A stretch of 64,000 nt of DNA from JBMNGG01 sp050949705 (GCA_050949705.1 JBMNGG010000003.1:1-64000), one strand, 5' to 3'; positions 45,494-55,704 are shown, counted from the first letter of the stretch. Translations and numbers: made by a program. Notes: generated from the sequence alone by a model not told the origin.

Positions 45494-47113
45494 TCAGTTT
45501 TCGCCGAAAGTCATATTAAATAATCTGCCAAAAGTAATAAAGGCTTGTTCTCTTGAGTATATACCATTGGGCTGAAAAGTATTATTTCCAACACCACCCA
45601 TAATTGATTTTCCTGTTTCCCTATCTACAGCAGATGTCACAAAATCTACCCCTTCCTTTGCCCATTCTGCTATATTATCCTTATCTGAATAGGTTGATTT
45701 TCTTATTGACCACCCATCATAATCTCTAATTACTTTAGCCGTGTTATGTAACATTACTGCGGCTTCCTGTCTTGTAATCATATCATCCGGTGCAAATATA
45801 CCATTTCCTTTACCGGTTACTATATTACATAAATAAGCCATAATTACATCAGGATCGGTAGTGTCTGAAAATATATTTGGATTGTATTTTAAGTTCGTAT
45901 CAAGATCTAGTTTAAACAAAATTGAGCCCATATCTTTTTTAATTGTCGCTACTGCCAGCGAAGCAAATTCCTTTCTTGTAATACCTTTTGTATAATTATT
46001 TTGCATATAAGAAGGGATAATGCCCAATTCGATAGCCTTATTAACTTCATCAATTGCCCAACTAGATGGTGTATCTTTAGGTAGTATCTTTTCTGTATCT
46101 CTTCCTGTGATTACATGAGTTTGGGAAAAATAAATTAAAGAAGAGTCGTAATAGCAGTGAGCGGGGGGATATTCACTTTTTATATACTCCCCGTTGTAAA
46201 TATTGAGGGAATCCCAAGTGGTGTCTAGTGTAACCCATTCACCATCCACATATGCTTCATTCCATACATGGGGGTATCCTGTTATATCGCTCATACCATC
46301 AACAGGAATGGGTCCTGTGAATAAATCCTCTGGCCCACCAACTGCCGCAACATCATAAATATATCCTGCAGCACAGGTACAAGGAATATTTTGGGCCCTT
46401 AATAACGCTTGGGTTAACAAGGAATATCCTTGGCATCTTGCCCGTTTATGTTCCAGAATGTCTTCAGGGTTTAAACTTTCGTCGGTACTTACCCTATCAT
46501 AATAAATATTTTCGCAAACCCAATCATATACTAACCGTAAAATTTTTCTTGGATCTGTTTCGCCGCCTACAATTGAATTAGATATATCTGCAATTTTGGT
46601 GGATACTTCTCCCATAGCTGATGATGGTTCAGGCAGGTTATTAAACATTTTTTGATTTTGAATCACTGCATTTTTGTTTACATCTAATACCCATCTGCTG
46701 CCGCTTTTTTTAATGCCAAATTCAATAACTCCTGCTCCGGAAAATGATAATATGCTTCCTCTTTGTTTTGCAAGAGCAATATGAGCTTCATTCCCATCAA
46801 TAGAATCAAGTTCAATATTTATCCAATAGTCCCGGGCGTTCTTATTAATTGGAATCGTGCCTGATCGCTGACCATTTACAAATATTACAATTGAGTCAAT
46901 ACTTTTATCAATTATTTCCATAGTAATAAAAATGTTTTTGTCGTAATCATTATTAATAGATACTGTTGTATAATCATCAATAGTGCCCACTCTGAAAAAT
47001 TCATATGCGTATGGATCATCAAGCTCATATGGTGTAGAAGCTAATACTATACTAGTTGAAAATACATACATTGACATTAATAATACTAACAATATTTTAC
47101 TTGTCTTTGTCAA
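45494..47113 (-). CDS. secreted transglutaminase-like protein with SLH domains
   Basis: A 539-residue surface protein with a signal peptide (residues 1-26). The middle is a transglutaminase-like cysteine protease domain with the triad in RCQGYSLL, YPHVWNEAYV and LDTTWDS. Three S-layer homology repeats fill the C-terminal third (for example DDMITRQEAAVMLHNTAKVI, NGIYSREQAFITFGRLF) and would attach the protein to the wall polymer. Likely role: wall or surface protein processing. Confidence 0.92.
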   Translation of the reverse strand: MTKTSKILLVLLMSMYVFSTSIVLASTPYELDDPYAYEFFRVGTIDDYTTVSINNDYDKNIFITMEIIDKSIDSIVIFVNGQRSGTIPINKNARDYWINIELDSIDGNEAHIALAKQRGSILSFSGAGVIEFGIKKSGSRWVLDVNKNAVIQNQKMFNNLPEPSSAMGEVSTKIADISNSIVGGETDPRKILRLVYDWVCENIYYDRVSTDESLNPEDILEHKRARCQGYSLLTQALLRAQNIPCTCAAGYIYDVAAVGGPEDLFTGPIPVDGMSDITGYPHVWNEAYVDGEWVTLDTTWDSLNIYNGEYIKSEYPPAHCYYDSSLIYFSQTHVITGRDTEKILPKDTPSSWAIDEVNKAIELGIIPSYMQNNYTKGITRKEFASLAVATIKKDMGSILFKLDLDTNLKYNPNIFSDTTDPDVIMAYLCNIVTGKGNGIFAPDDMITRQEAAVMLHNTAKVIRDYDGWSIRKSTYSDKDNIAEWAKEGVDFVTSAVDRETGKSIMGGVGNNTFQPNGIYSREQAFITFGRLFNMTFGEN

Positions 47114-47484
47114 AACCCCACCCCTTTATTATGTTGAATAGTAACTTACTTGGTAAATTATAACATAAACCAGATGTGATTACACTACCTATTAAAAATA
47201 TTGTTAATATTTCAATAAGAATTATTGTATATAATCCTAAAGGGCTCTTTCTAAATTTAGTGACATTATAAAAGTGAGATTCAAAGTAAAAAAGGGAACA
47301 GATAACTAAACACACTGTTCCAATGGGGTGTTTTATATTGAATCTGAAATGCATGAATAGGGGATATGACAAGATAAGGGAATTTTATCAATTTAGCAGG
47401 AGGGTTTTCGATTATACTAAGCCAAAACCGTTGACAAATCATGTGTGGGGCTTTATAATTATTATAATAAAGAAATAGGTTTTT
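47114..47484. other. intergenic region upstream of tRNA-Gly
   Basis: No gene I can support. It contains the upstream region of the leftward SLH gene (SD GGGGTGGGG-type near 47120) and the promoter region of tRNA-Gly: TTGACA at 47430-47435 followed 17 bases later by TATAAT at 47453-47458, a consensus promoter. Confidence 0.55.
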
Positions 47485-47559
47485 GCGGAAATAGCTCAGT
47501 GGTAGAGCATCGGCTTCCCAAGCCGAGGGCCGCGGGTTCAAATCCCGTTTTCCGCTCCA
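47485..47559 (+). tRNA. tRNA-Gly (anticodon CCC)
   Basis: The acceptor GCGGAAA pairs with TTTCCGC. The anticodon loop TTCCCAA gives anticodon CCC, the T arm contains GTTCAAAT, and CCA is encoded. It is 75 bases long, with a consensus promoter upstream and a terminator downstream, so it is a single-gene unit. Confidence 0.96.
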
Positions 47560-47574
47560 TATTTGATAGCATAT

Positions 47575-47612
47575 GGCTTTAGGTTGTTTTAACCTCCTAA
47601 AGCCTTTGTTTT
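47575..47612 (+). terminator. terminator of tRNA-Gly
   Basis: GGCTTTAGG / CCTAAAGCC stem, followed by TTTGTTTTT. Confidence 0.88.
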
Positions 47613-47774
47613 TACGTACATAAATGTGAGATAGTTGTGCTTTTTTATTTTTTATGTAATTAAAAACATTTATAACTAGTATAAATTAGTAAAAGGATAA
47701 ATAGATTAATTAATGTATAGAAGGACAAAAATACTTATATTTTTCTCCTTAACTAAGGAGGGAGGAAGATACAG

Positions 47775-49277
47775 GTGAGAAAAAGGAAATTTGCTATTAT
47801 ATCTGGGATTGTGTTGCTTATAATAGTTTTAAGTTTCTCTTTTGCTCAAAGAAGCTATCATTATAAGAAAACACAAAAAGTAACAGAAACAATCATGAAA
47901 ACCTGTCCCCAGTATGAGATAGAGGCGACTTTTGTTCCTGAGGAAAATAAGGTCATAGCAATTCAGAATGTGACAATCATCAATAATCATAAAACCGAAT
48001 TTAATGAACTTTACTTTCACCTATATCCAAATGCATTCAAGACATTTGATGAAACCCCTTTTCCCCGGGAAGATATTAATCGTGCCTATCCTGATGGTTT
48101 TGCTCCGGGATTTATCAGTATCAAAAATTTAAAAACTGATTCATCAGCAGAAGTTAATTATGAAATTGAAGGAACCATTTTAAAGGTGGTTTTGCCACAA
48201 TCACTTAAACCCCAAAACAAACTTGTCTTAACTGTAGAGTTCGAATCTATATTACCCCCTTCGCTAGGCCGCTATGGTTATGGAAATAACACCTTTAAGA
48301 TCACCAACTGGTATCCTCAATTAGTAGTATATGATGAAGAGGGATGGCATAAAGACCCTTATTATGATACAGGAGATCCGTTTTTCAGTGAGGTTGGGAT
48401 TTATAATGTCAGTATAAAAGCTCCGGAAGATTATACTATTGCAGCAAGCGGAAGTCTAGAGGAAAAGCTAACCGAATCAGGGCAAGCTATTTGGCATTAT
48501 AAAACCGGTCTTGTCAGGGATTTTGCCTGGATAGCAAGTGAGGATTTCGAAACTAAGGAAGCCTATGTGGGCGATACGAAAATTACCTCTTATTACTTAA
48601 AAGATGATGAAACCTTTGGTGTTAAGGCACTTGAGTATGGAGAAAATGCCATACGCTTTTTTAATGAATATTTTTATACATATCCTTATGATGATTATTC
48701 TATAGTAGCTGCAGACTTTTATATAGGCGGTATGGAATATCCGAATTTAGTAATGATTGGTGTGGAGTTTTATGATTTGGGAGATTTTCTTGAGTATGTA
48801 GTAGTTCATGAAACGGCACATCAATGGTGGTACGGTCTTATAGGGAACGATCAGATAAAAGAGGCATGGCTTGATGAGGCTTTAACCGAATATTCTACGG
48901 CTTTATATTATGAGCATTATTATGGTAGGGGAATAGCGAGACAGGTCTTTGAGCAGACAATCTTAAACCCTTACAGACTTTATGAAAGCTCAAATACACC
49001 TGGTCCAATTCTCAGGCATCTATCGGATTTTATAGATTGGAGGGATTATGCAGCCACAGTCTATTACAAAGGTGCTATAATGATGAAGGATTTAGAAGGT
49101 CGTATGGGTAAAAGTAAACTTCAGGAGGCTATGAGACATTATTTAACTAAAAATTTATATAAAAATGCTACTACTGACGATTTCATAGAAGCATTAAATC
49201 GTGTTAGTGGTGTTGACTGGACAGAATATATCTACAATTGGCTTATGAGCAATGAAGCACTAGATAAAGTTGCCTAA
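47775..49277 (+). CDS. M1-family metallopeptidase, membrane-anchored
   Basis: A 500-residue aminopeptidase-like protein. An N-terminal membrane anchor (about residues 5-25) is followed by the M1 N-terminal beta domain and the gluzincin core. Zinc motif HETAH is at 345-349 with the third ligand Glu in EAWLDEALTEY 18 residues on, and the exopeptidase motif is GGMEYPN rather than GAMEN. GTG 47775 follows GGGAGGAAG. The anchored form suggests extracellular peptide use. Confidence 0.93.
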   Translation: MRKRKFAIISGIVLLIIVLSFSFAQRSYHYKKTQKVTETIMKTCPQYEIEATFVPEENKVIAIQNVTIINNHKTEFNELYFHLYPNAFKTFDETPFPREDINRAYPDGFAPGFISIKNLKTDSSAEVNYEIEGTILKVVLPQSLKPQNKLVLTVEFESILPPSLGRYGYGNNTFKITNWYPQLVVYDEEGWHKDPYYDTGDPFFSEVGIYNVSIKAPEDYTIAASGSLEEKLTESGQAIWHYKTGLVRDFAWIASEDFETKEAYVGDTKITSYYLKDDETFGVKALEYGENAIRFFNEYFYTYPYDDYSIVAADFYIGGMEYPNLVMIGVEFYDLGDFLEYVVVHETAHQWWYGLIGNDQIKEAWLDEALTEYSTALYYEHYYGRGIARQVFEQTILNPYRLYESSNTPGPILRHLSDFIDWRDYAATVYYKGAIMMKDLEGRMGKSKLQEAMRHYLTKNLYKNATTDDFIEALNRVSGVDWTEYIYNWLMSNEALDKVA

Positions 49278-49352
49278 ATATGATAAAGTTTTGTTATAAA
49301 AATTGCGATAAGCATTGTAATAAACATTGTGATAAGAAATGGAGTGTGGACT

Positions 49353-50249
49353 ATGGATTCTAATAAACGCGGTTTACTTTTAGTTAGTATCGGAACCTTG
49401 TGTTGCAGTACAAGCCCTGTCCTAACAAGGTATATTGGTGATGTTGCATCGGGACAGATTGCATTTTTCAGGATGTTTTTTGCAGCACTTTTTATTTTTA
49501 TCTTAGCAAAAATCAGCAAAACTCAGCTTAAAATTGATTCCAAAGATGTCTTCAAATTCTTGTCGTATGGTCTTGTTGCTGCCCTCCACTTTTTCCTTTA
49601 TATAGCTTCACTTAAGTATACTACAATTGCCCACGCACTGTGCATTATCTATACTTCACCTGTTATTATTGCGATTCTGACAGCATTGTTGTTTAAAGAT
49701 CCGCTACCTAGACATAAATATTTAGGTATATTTCTGGTAATATTGGGAATTATTATCTTAGCAAGCTTTGAACCAGTCTTTACTAGAGAAATGATTATTG
49801 GTGACCTTTTGGCTTTTGGTTCTTGCCTTAGTCTTTCTTTATACACCATAGCCGGCCGTAAGGAGCGGGATCGTTATACGCTTTTACAATATGTGTTTTG
49901 GGTATATCTTTTTGCATCGATTTTTCTACTTCCAGTAGCATTAAGTGACTTTACATTGCAATTGACTTTTAAGCATTGGAGTTATCTTTTGCTCTTAGGT
50001 CTTATACCAACAACTTTGGGTCACACTTTTTATAATGCCGGCTTACGCTATACCCATGCTGCTTATGCTAATTTAATACTAACTCAAGAAATTACTGTGG
50101 GGACATTTTTCGGATATTTATTTTTAAAAGAGCCTGTTGGGGTAAACGCCATATTCGGCATGGTAGTAATGATTATCGGGATTTACCAGGTTTTACTAGA
50201 TAGAAAGCCTGGAGAAAAGTTAAAAAAGAGGCAGGAAAAACATTTTTAA
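49353..50249 (+). CDS. EamA/DMT-family transporter
   Basis: A 298-residue membrane protein with ten hydrophobic segments in two repeated halves of five, the drug/metabolite transporter arrangement (RYIGDVASGQIAFFRMFFAALFIF in half one; LILTQEITVGTFFGYLFLKEPV in half two). ATG 49353 follows GGAGTG; the earlier GTG is not needed. The substrate is unknown. Confidence 0.9.
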   Translation: MDSNKRGLLLVSIGTLCCSTSPVLTRYIGDVASGQIAFFRMFFAALFIFILAKISKTQLKIDSKDVFKFLSYGLVAALHFFLYIASLKYTTIAHALCIIYTSPVIIAILTALLFKDPLPRHKYLGIFLVILGIIILASFEPVFTREMIIGDLLAFGSCLSLSLYTIAGRKERDRYTLLQYVFWVYLFASIFLLPVALSDFTLQLTFKHWSYLLLLGLIPTTLGHTFYNAGLRYTHAAYANLILTQEITVGTFFGYLFLKEPVGVNAIFGMVVMIIGIYQVLLDRKPGEKLKKRQEKHF

Positions 50250-50353
50250 CATAGAATATAATTATATAATATTACAATTATGTTACAAAATATAATTCAA
50301 ACCAACAAATTAACCATAAACATGGCTTTATATGCTTAGAAAGGAGTGGGGGG

Positions 50354-51730
50354 ATGGAAGAACCTAATATTAAGGGGCTTCTTGAGAGAATCAAAACTGA
50401 CAAGAAGTTGCAAAAACTAGTAGCCGCTGTATTATGCTCCCTTATAGTTTTAGCTGTGTTTGTTCCTATTTACAACCGCTCAGTATTAGAAGTAAGTGTA
50501 AATGGAGAAGTATTAGGAAATGTCAAGGATACAATAGCATTGGAGCAAATTAAAGCAGAACTGGAAGAAAAGTATAAAGATGCACTTGGAGTCGATGTAG
50601 AATTTGTCCAGGAAATTAAAGCAGTCCCTATAAGGGCTTTTGGGCAAGAAGTTGAAACTGAAGAAGATATGCTTAAAAAGCTAGAATCAGTCTTATCATA
50701 TCGGCTCAAGGCAGTTGCAATAAATATCGCTGATAAAGAAGTTGCTTTGGTTAAAGATAAAGCCACAGCTGAAGAGGTGTTAAGTGAAGTAAAAAATCAT
50801 TATATAAATGAGACACCGGGCGAATTGGTTAAGGTAGAAGTAGCAGAACAAGTCAAATTAGTAGAAAGATATGTATATCCTAATCAAGTAATAGACATGG
50901 AAGATGCCGTGGAACTAATACTAAAGGGAGGAGTAGAGACAAGACAATATGAAGTGGTTCAAGGTGATAGTCTCTGGTCTATATCCCGAAAAGAAAACAT
51001 TCCACTGGATGATCTAATAAAAGCAAATCCACAATTAAAGTCAGAACATGAATTAGCTTTAGGCGAAATCCTAAATTTAAATGAAATCAAACCTCTTTTA
51101 AATGTTAAGCTAGTTAAAAAGGTTACATATGAAGAATCAATACCATATAAAACTGAAACAATTAGAGACGATTCTTTATGGACTTGGGACCAAATAGTTA
51201 AACAACCAGGAGAAAAGGGTTCAAAAGAAATTGCAGCAGAAGTTACCTTTAAAAATGGTATAAAAGTGGAAGAAACAGTTTTGGGAGAAAAAGTTATAAA
51301 AGAGCCGGTAAATCGTATTGTCGCAAGAGGGACTAAAGCTGAGGTGGCTTTCCGTGGAAGTGGACGGTTCTTGTGGCCTATAGTAGGTCAAATCACGTCA
51401 CCATATGGCTGGCGTGGTAGAGAATTTCATGCTGGTATTGATATTTGCCAAAGTAAAGGAGCACCTGTTAGAGCTTCTAATTCAGGGACTGTCACTTTTG
51501 CAGGATGGCGCGGCGGTTATGGCAATCTAGTGATAATAAACCATGGTGGCGGTATTGAGACATATTATGCTCATAACAGTTCTTTACTTGTGTCAGTTGG
51601 TCAGCAAGTGGAAAAGAGTCAGCAGATTGCTACAGTTGGTTCAACAGGAAGGTCTACAGGCCCTCATGTTCACTTTGAAATCAGAGTTAACGGTAGTCCG
51701 GTAAATCCAATGGAATACCTGAACAAATAA
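50354..51730 (+). CDS. LysM-G5-M23 peptidoglycan hydrolase
   Basis: A 458-residue wall enzyme. Order: membrane anchor (24-42), a DUF348-like region with repeated short beta domains (about 45-195), LysM (about 196-242, YEVVQGDSLWSISRKENIPLDDLIKAN), G5 (about 248-328) and the LytM/M23 domain (345-455) with zinc ligands in FHAGIDI and GPHVHFEIRVNG. This architecture is typical of sporulating Firmicutes. It binds peptidoglycan and probably cuts cross-bridges during growth or spore formation. Confidence 0.95.
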   Translation: MEEPNIKGLLERIKTDKKLQKLVAAVLCSLIVLAVFVPIYNRSVLEVSVNGEVLGNVKDTIALEQIKAELEEKYKDALGVDVEFVQEIKAVPIRAFGQEVETEEDMLKKLESVLSYRLKAVAINIADKEVALVKDKATAEEVLSEVKNHYINETPGELVKVEVAEQVKLVERYVYPNQVIDMEDAVELILKGGVETRQYEVVQGDSLWSISRKENIPLDDLIKANPQLKSEHELALGEILNLNEIKPLLNVKLVKKVTYEESIPYKTETIRDDSLWTWDQIVKQPGEKGSKEIAAEVTFKNGIKVEETVLGEKVIKEPVNRIVARGTKAEVAFRGSGRFLWPIVGQITSPYGWRGREFHAGIDICQSKGAPVRASNSGTVTFAGWRGGYGNLVIINHGGGIETYYAHNSSLLVSVGQQVEKSQQIATVGSTGRSTGPHVHFEIRVNGSPVNPMEYLNK

Positions 51731-51752
51731 ATATAATATAGTAATGAGTTTT

Positions 51753-51784
51753 AAAAGGGTTGCTTATTTTGCAACCCTTTTTTG
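51753..51784. terminator. terminator between the M23 gene and the cDPGS gene
   Basis: AAAAGGGTTGC / GCAACCCTTTT, followed by TT; the A and T flanks allow both directions. Confidence 0.9.
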
Positions 51785-51801
51785 AATCAAGCTATTCATC
51801 A

Positions 51802-53121
51802 TTATAAAGTTTGCTGGAATGTTTTTAATACTGTTTTAAGGTTCGGATGGCCGATTTCTTGAAGCTCATATCCTACCCTTACTACGGGTTTATCTGTTTT
51901 TATAATACGGGTAATATCTATAGGAGTACCTGATAAAACTATGTCACAATCTATATTTTTTATTGTTTCTTCCAGTTCTTTCATTTGCTGCTTACCATAA
52001 CCCATAGCAGGCAATACTTTATCCAAATGAGGGAACTTTTCAAAAGTCTCTTTTATACTACCTACGGCAAAGGGCTTGGCGTCTACGATTTCCCCAACAC
52101 CATATTTTTTTGCAGCCACGTATCCAGCACCATATCCCATACCGCCATGAGTTAGTGTAGGGCCATCTTCTATAATAAGAACTCGCTTATTTTTAACCAA
52201 TTCAGGGTCTTTAAGGCTAACAGGTGATGCAGCTTCTATAATCAAAGCATTAGGGTTAGCCTTTTCTATATTCTGTCTTACTTTATTAATATCATCCACA
52301 TTAGCAGAATCGATTTTATTTATAATGACAACATCTGCCATCTTAAGGTTTGTCTCTCCAGGGTGATACATCATTTCATGACCGGGCCTTAAAGGATCAG
52401 CCAAAACTATATAAAGGTCCGTATGATAAAAAGAAAAGTCATTGTTGCCGCCGTCCCAGATAATGACATCAGCTTCCTTTTCGGCTTCTCTTAATATTAC
52501 TTCATAATCAACACCTGCATATACAACAATGCCGTTATCTATATGGGGTTCATATTCTTCCCGTTCTTCTATGGTGCACTGGTGTAAATCTAGATCCGCA
52601 TAAGACGCAAAACGCTGACATATTTGCAGGCTTAGATCACCATAGGGCATAGGGTGTCTGATAGCCACAACTTTTTTACCCATCTGCTGTAAGATTTTAC
52701 AAACTGCCCGGGTAGTTTGGCTTTTACCTACACCGGTTCTAGTTGCACATATTGATATAACAGGTTTAGAAGACTTTAGTGCAGTATTTTGAGGACCCAT
52801 AAGACGAAAGTCCGCTCCAGAAGCTAAAACCGTAGATGCTTTATGCATAATGTCTTCATGGGCAATATCACTATAGGCAAAAATTACTTGCTTTATATCA
52901 TGTATTTTTATTAGAGAGGGTAGTTCATCTTCTGTATAAATTGGTATACCTTCCGGATACAAATCACCTGCTAAAATAGCAGGATATTTTCTACCTTCAA
53001 TGTTCGGAATCTGTGTAGCTGTAAAAGCTACCACATCATAGAGAGCATTGCTTCTAAAGTATGTATTAAATACATGAAAATCCCTACCCGCAGCTCCCAT
53101 AATTATAGTTTTTATTTTCAT
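51802..53121 (-). CDS. cyclic 2,3-diphosphoglycerate synthase-like GTPase-fold protein (COG2403)
   Basis: A 439-residue protein. An N-terminal Rossmann-type region (IKTIIMGAAGRDFHVFNTYFR) is followed by a P-loop domain with CATRTGVGKSQTTRAV near residue 130 and a VVIINKID motif near 265. This matches cDPG synthase of thermophilic methanogens, which cyclises 2,3-diphosphoglycerate with ATP. Bacterial homologues in Clostridia are known, but their product is not established, so the activity is inferred. Confidence 0.82.
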   Translation of the reverse strand: MKIKTIIMGAAGRDFHVFNTYFRSNALYDVVAFTATQIPNIEGRKYPAILAGDLYPEGIPIYTEDELPSLIKIHDIKQVIFAYSDIAHEDIMHKASTVLASGADFRLMGPQNTALKSSKPVISICATRTGVGKSQTTRAVCKILQQMGKKVVAIRHPMPYGDLSLQICQRFASYADLDLHQCTIEEREEYEPHIDNGIVVYAGVDYEVILREAEKEADVIIWDGGNNDFSFYHTDLYIVLADPLRPGHEMMYHPGETNLKMADVVIINKIDSANVDDINKVRQNIEKANPNALIIEAASPVSLKDPELVKNKRVLIIEDGPTLTHGGMGYGAGYVAAKKYGVGEIVDAKPFAVGSIKETFEKFPHLDKVLPAMGYGKQQMKELEETIKNIDCDIVLSGTPIDITRIIKTDKPVVRVGYELQEIGHPNLKTVLKTFQQTL

Positions 53122-53283
53122 CTATAAGACCTCCTTATATTTTGTTTTAAGTTGCGATAAAATTGCCATGGAACTTAAAACAGCCCTTTATTTTCTAAAA
53201 AAGCCACATGAAAAACATTGTGTATTTTTTATATATTATATTATACGCCGATGTTATAAAAATGCAAGTATATGTATAAATAT

Positions 53284-53736
53284 TCATATAGCTTTTTCTA
53301 CTAATTTAATAACAAAAGCTGCTAAACCTGCTGCGACCAATGGTCCTACAGGTATACCACCGAAAAATGCAGTTCCGATTATTGTGCCTAAAAGCAATCC
53401 GATCATAACTTCAGGATTACTTTTCATAAGCTCGACTCCGTCTCGGGCCATTATAGAAGAAAATGCGCCAATAAAAAAGGCTGTAAGGCCGTTAAAAGTA
53501 AAAAGGTTTTTATAAAGTTCAACTACCGAAATACTAGCTTGGGAAAATGGTATCATGACACCTATAACCAGCATTATTACACCTATATCAAGGATGACCT
53601 TCTGAGATGAAGGAGAGTCCGGCATTAAATTGAGTATAGAAAACCCTAACAACACACCGGCGGAAATATATATCAAGCGATTTTTACTTAAAATCCCCAG
53701 TAAAAAAATCATAAAAATAAGTGAATAAGACTTCAA
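53284..53736 (-). CDS. DUF441 family membrane protein
   Basis: A 150-residue membrane protein with four hydrophobic segments starting at TTG behind GGAGGCGAAGGG. The pattern LIFMIFLLGILSKNRLIYISAGVLL...GLTAFFIGAFSSIMARDGVELMKSNPEVMIGLLLGTIIGTAFFGGIPVGPLVAAG is DUF441 (YtwI). The function is unknown. Confidence 0.9.
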   Translation of the reverse strand: MKSYSLIFMIFLLGILSKNRLIYISAGVLLGFSILNLMPDSPSSQKVILDIGVIMLVIGVMIPFSQASISVVELYKNLFTFNGLTAFFIGAFSSIMARDGVELMKSNPEVMIGLLLGTIIGTAFFGGIPVGPLVAAGLAAFVIKLVEKAI

Positions 53737-53855
53737 AACCCTTCGCCTCCAAAAACAATCATATATAACCTTATTAAAAATTAACCGAAATAATTCACAC
53801 TTAACTGTCCTAAAAAATACTATGGTAAGAGATTTACTTTTTGGAGGGTGATGGG

Positions 53856-54914
53856 ATGTTTTGTATTAAAAAACAAAAGGTATTTGTTGTGTTGCTGATT
53901 GTAATATTTTGCACAAGTTTACTCGCAGGATGCTCAAAGGACAAAGGAGGGGAAACACAGGTATTAGCAAATGAACAGCAGCAGCTCTCTACGATTCGTG
54001 TAGCAAAACAATTCGGACTCGTTTATGCGCCGCTTATGGTAGCAGAAAAAATTGATTTCTTTTCTAAATACGGCTTAAAGGTGGAGTGGTTGACTCTAGG
54101 CTCTGGTGGGGCAGTCAGAGAAGCAATGGCAGCCAACGAGTTGGATGCAGCTTTTATGGGAATTCCACCTTATTTAATTGGTTGGGATAAGGGCTTGCCT
54201 GCCAAAATTGCCGCAGGATATTGTGTTATACCTGTTTCATTGGTGACTTATGATGAAAATATTAATACACTAGAGGATTTCACAGCAGATCATAAGATTG
54301 CAGTTCCGTCCCCGGGCAGCATACAGCATATATTGCTTTCTATGGTACTTAAGAAACAATTAGGAAACCCAAATATGTTAGATGACAATCTTGTAGCACT
54401 TCCACATCCTGATGGGGCGCAAGCAATGATTGCGAAGAAAGATGTAGTGGCACATTTTACTACACCACCATATTTATTTGAAGAGTTAGATCAACCGGGT
54501 TATAAGGTTGTAGTTGATGGTTTTGAAGCTTTCGGGCAGGATTTCAATTTCAATGTAGGATTAGTTACAGAAACATACCATGATAACAATCCACAAGGTT
54601 ATGCTGCCTTTGTTCAAGGATTAAATGATGCTATAAACTGGGTAAACCAAAATAAGGAAGAAACTGCAGAGTTACTTGCACCGGAATTTAACATGGAAAA
54701 AGAGAAACTATTAAAATACCTTACTGCAGACGGTATGAACTATACAACTGCACCCTATGGGTTAATGGGATTTGCTGAATTCATGCAGGAAGCCGGCTAT
54801 ATATCAAAGGTTCCGGAAAGCCTTTCAGATATAGCTTGGGAAAACATTTTGGCACAGGTAGGAAAAAGAGAAGGAGAACCAAGTGTCATAGAAAATATAC
54901 AGTGGTCAAAATAG
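53856..54914 (+). CDS. ABC transporter substrate-binding lipoprotein (NMT1/SsuA type)
   Basis: A 352-residue lipoprotein with lipobox LLAGC near residue 27. The binding fold is of the nitrate/sulfonate/taurine group: IRVAKQFGLVYAPLMVAEKIDFFSKYGLKVEWLTLGSG, then AMAANELDAAFMGIPP. ATG 53856 follows GGAGGGTG. The ligand is unknown; no thiamine riboswitch or cysteine regulon mark is seen upstream. Confidence 0.9.
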   Translation: MFCIKKQKVFVVLLIVIFCTSLLAGCSKDKGGETQVLANEQQQLSTIRVAKQFGLVYAPLMVAEKIDFFSKYGLKVEWLTLGSGGAVREAMAANELDAAFMGIPPYLIGWDKGLPAKIAAGYCVIPVSLVTYDENINTLEDFTADHKIAVPSPGSIQHILLSMVLKKQLGNPNMLDDNLVALPHPDGAQAMIAKKDVVAHFTTPPYLFEELDQPGYKVVVDGFEAFGQDFNFNVGLVTETYHDNNPQGYAAFVQGLNDAINWVNQNKEETAELLAPEFNMEKEKLLKYLTADGMNYTTAPYGLMGFAEFMQEAGYISKVPESLSDIAWENILAQVGKREGEPSVIENIQWSK

Positions 54915-54926
54915 GAGGAGATTTGC

Positions 54927-55691
54927 TTGCGTGATTTCTTTTCCAAAATGGCTTTTATATTTACTGTTGCAATATTATGGGAAGCTGTAAGGTTGATTCA
55001 GCAGTATTCAGAGCTCCTCTTTCCTAGTGTCAGAAGCATATTAAAAGCCCTATGGATAGAGCGATTAGAAATATTGGGAAAGACACTGTTTTCACTAAGG
55101 ATAATACTGCTGGGTCTTATGATAGCTATATTATTAGCAATGATAGGGACATTTATATCAATGAGTGGAAAGTTTTTCGCTGAGATTGTCACAAATTTTA
55201 TGTCCATAATGCATCCACTACCAGGTATAGCTGTGCTTCCAATTGCGATTTTGTGGTTTGGAATAGGTATAAAAGCCATTATATTTGTAATAGTGTTTTC
55301 CGCTGTATGGCCGCTCATAAATCATTTTTATTCCGGATTTCGGTCAATACCAATAAATCAATTGGAGGTAGGGAGAAATTTAGGTTTAACCGGGTGGGAG
55401 CTGGGGCTGAAAGTAATGCTGCCAGCCTCATTTCCACATATTTTAAGTGGTCTTAGAACGGGCTGGGCACGTGCCTGGCAGGCTTCGGTAGCAGCTGAAC
55501 TGGTTTTTGGTGCTGCCGGCGGACATGGTGGTTTAGGCTGGTACCTATACAAAAAGCGATTTATGATGGAAACGCCCGGTGTCTTTGCCGGTATGGTCAT
55601 CATAATATTGATAGGTATAGCAATGGAATACCTTATTTTCGCCAGTGTGGAAAATCGCACAATTAAAAAGTGGAAGACCATCATAACTTAA
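54927..55691 (+). CDS. ABC transporter permease (SsuC/TauC type)
   Basis: A 254-residue permease with six helices, starting at TTG 54927. The EAA loop is visible as EVGRNLGLTGWELGLKVMLPASFPHILSGLRTGWARAWQASV. It works with the ATPase encoded next and the lipoprotein before it. Confidence 0.92.
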   Translation: MRDFFSKMAFIFTVAILWEAVRLIQQYSELLFPSVRSILKALWIERLEILGKTLFSLRIILLGLMIAILLAMIGTFISMSGKFFAEIVTNFMSIMHPLPGIAVLPIAILWFGIGIKAIIFVIVFSAVWPLINHFYSGFRSIPINQLEVGRNLGLTGWELGLKVMLPASFPHILSGLRTGWARAWQASVAAELVFGAAGGHGGLGWYLYKKRFMMETPGVFAGMVIIILIGIAMEYLIFASVENRTIKKWKTIIT

Positions 55692-55704
55692 GGAGGGCAG
55701 TGGA

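Noticed and set aside
47097..47372. A 91-codon minus-strand frame upstream of the SLH gene
   Set aside because: It overlaps the SLH gene start, has no SD and looks like random AT-rich sequence.
53760..53855. Thiamine or SAM riboswitch before the NMT1-type importer
   Set aside because: The gap is under 120 bases and shows no THI-box or S-box motif.
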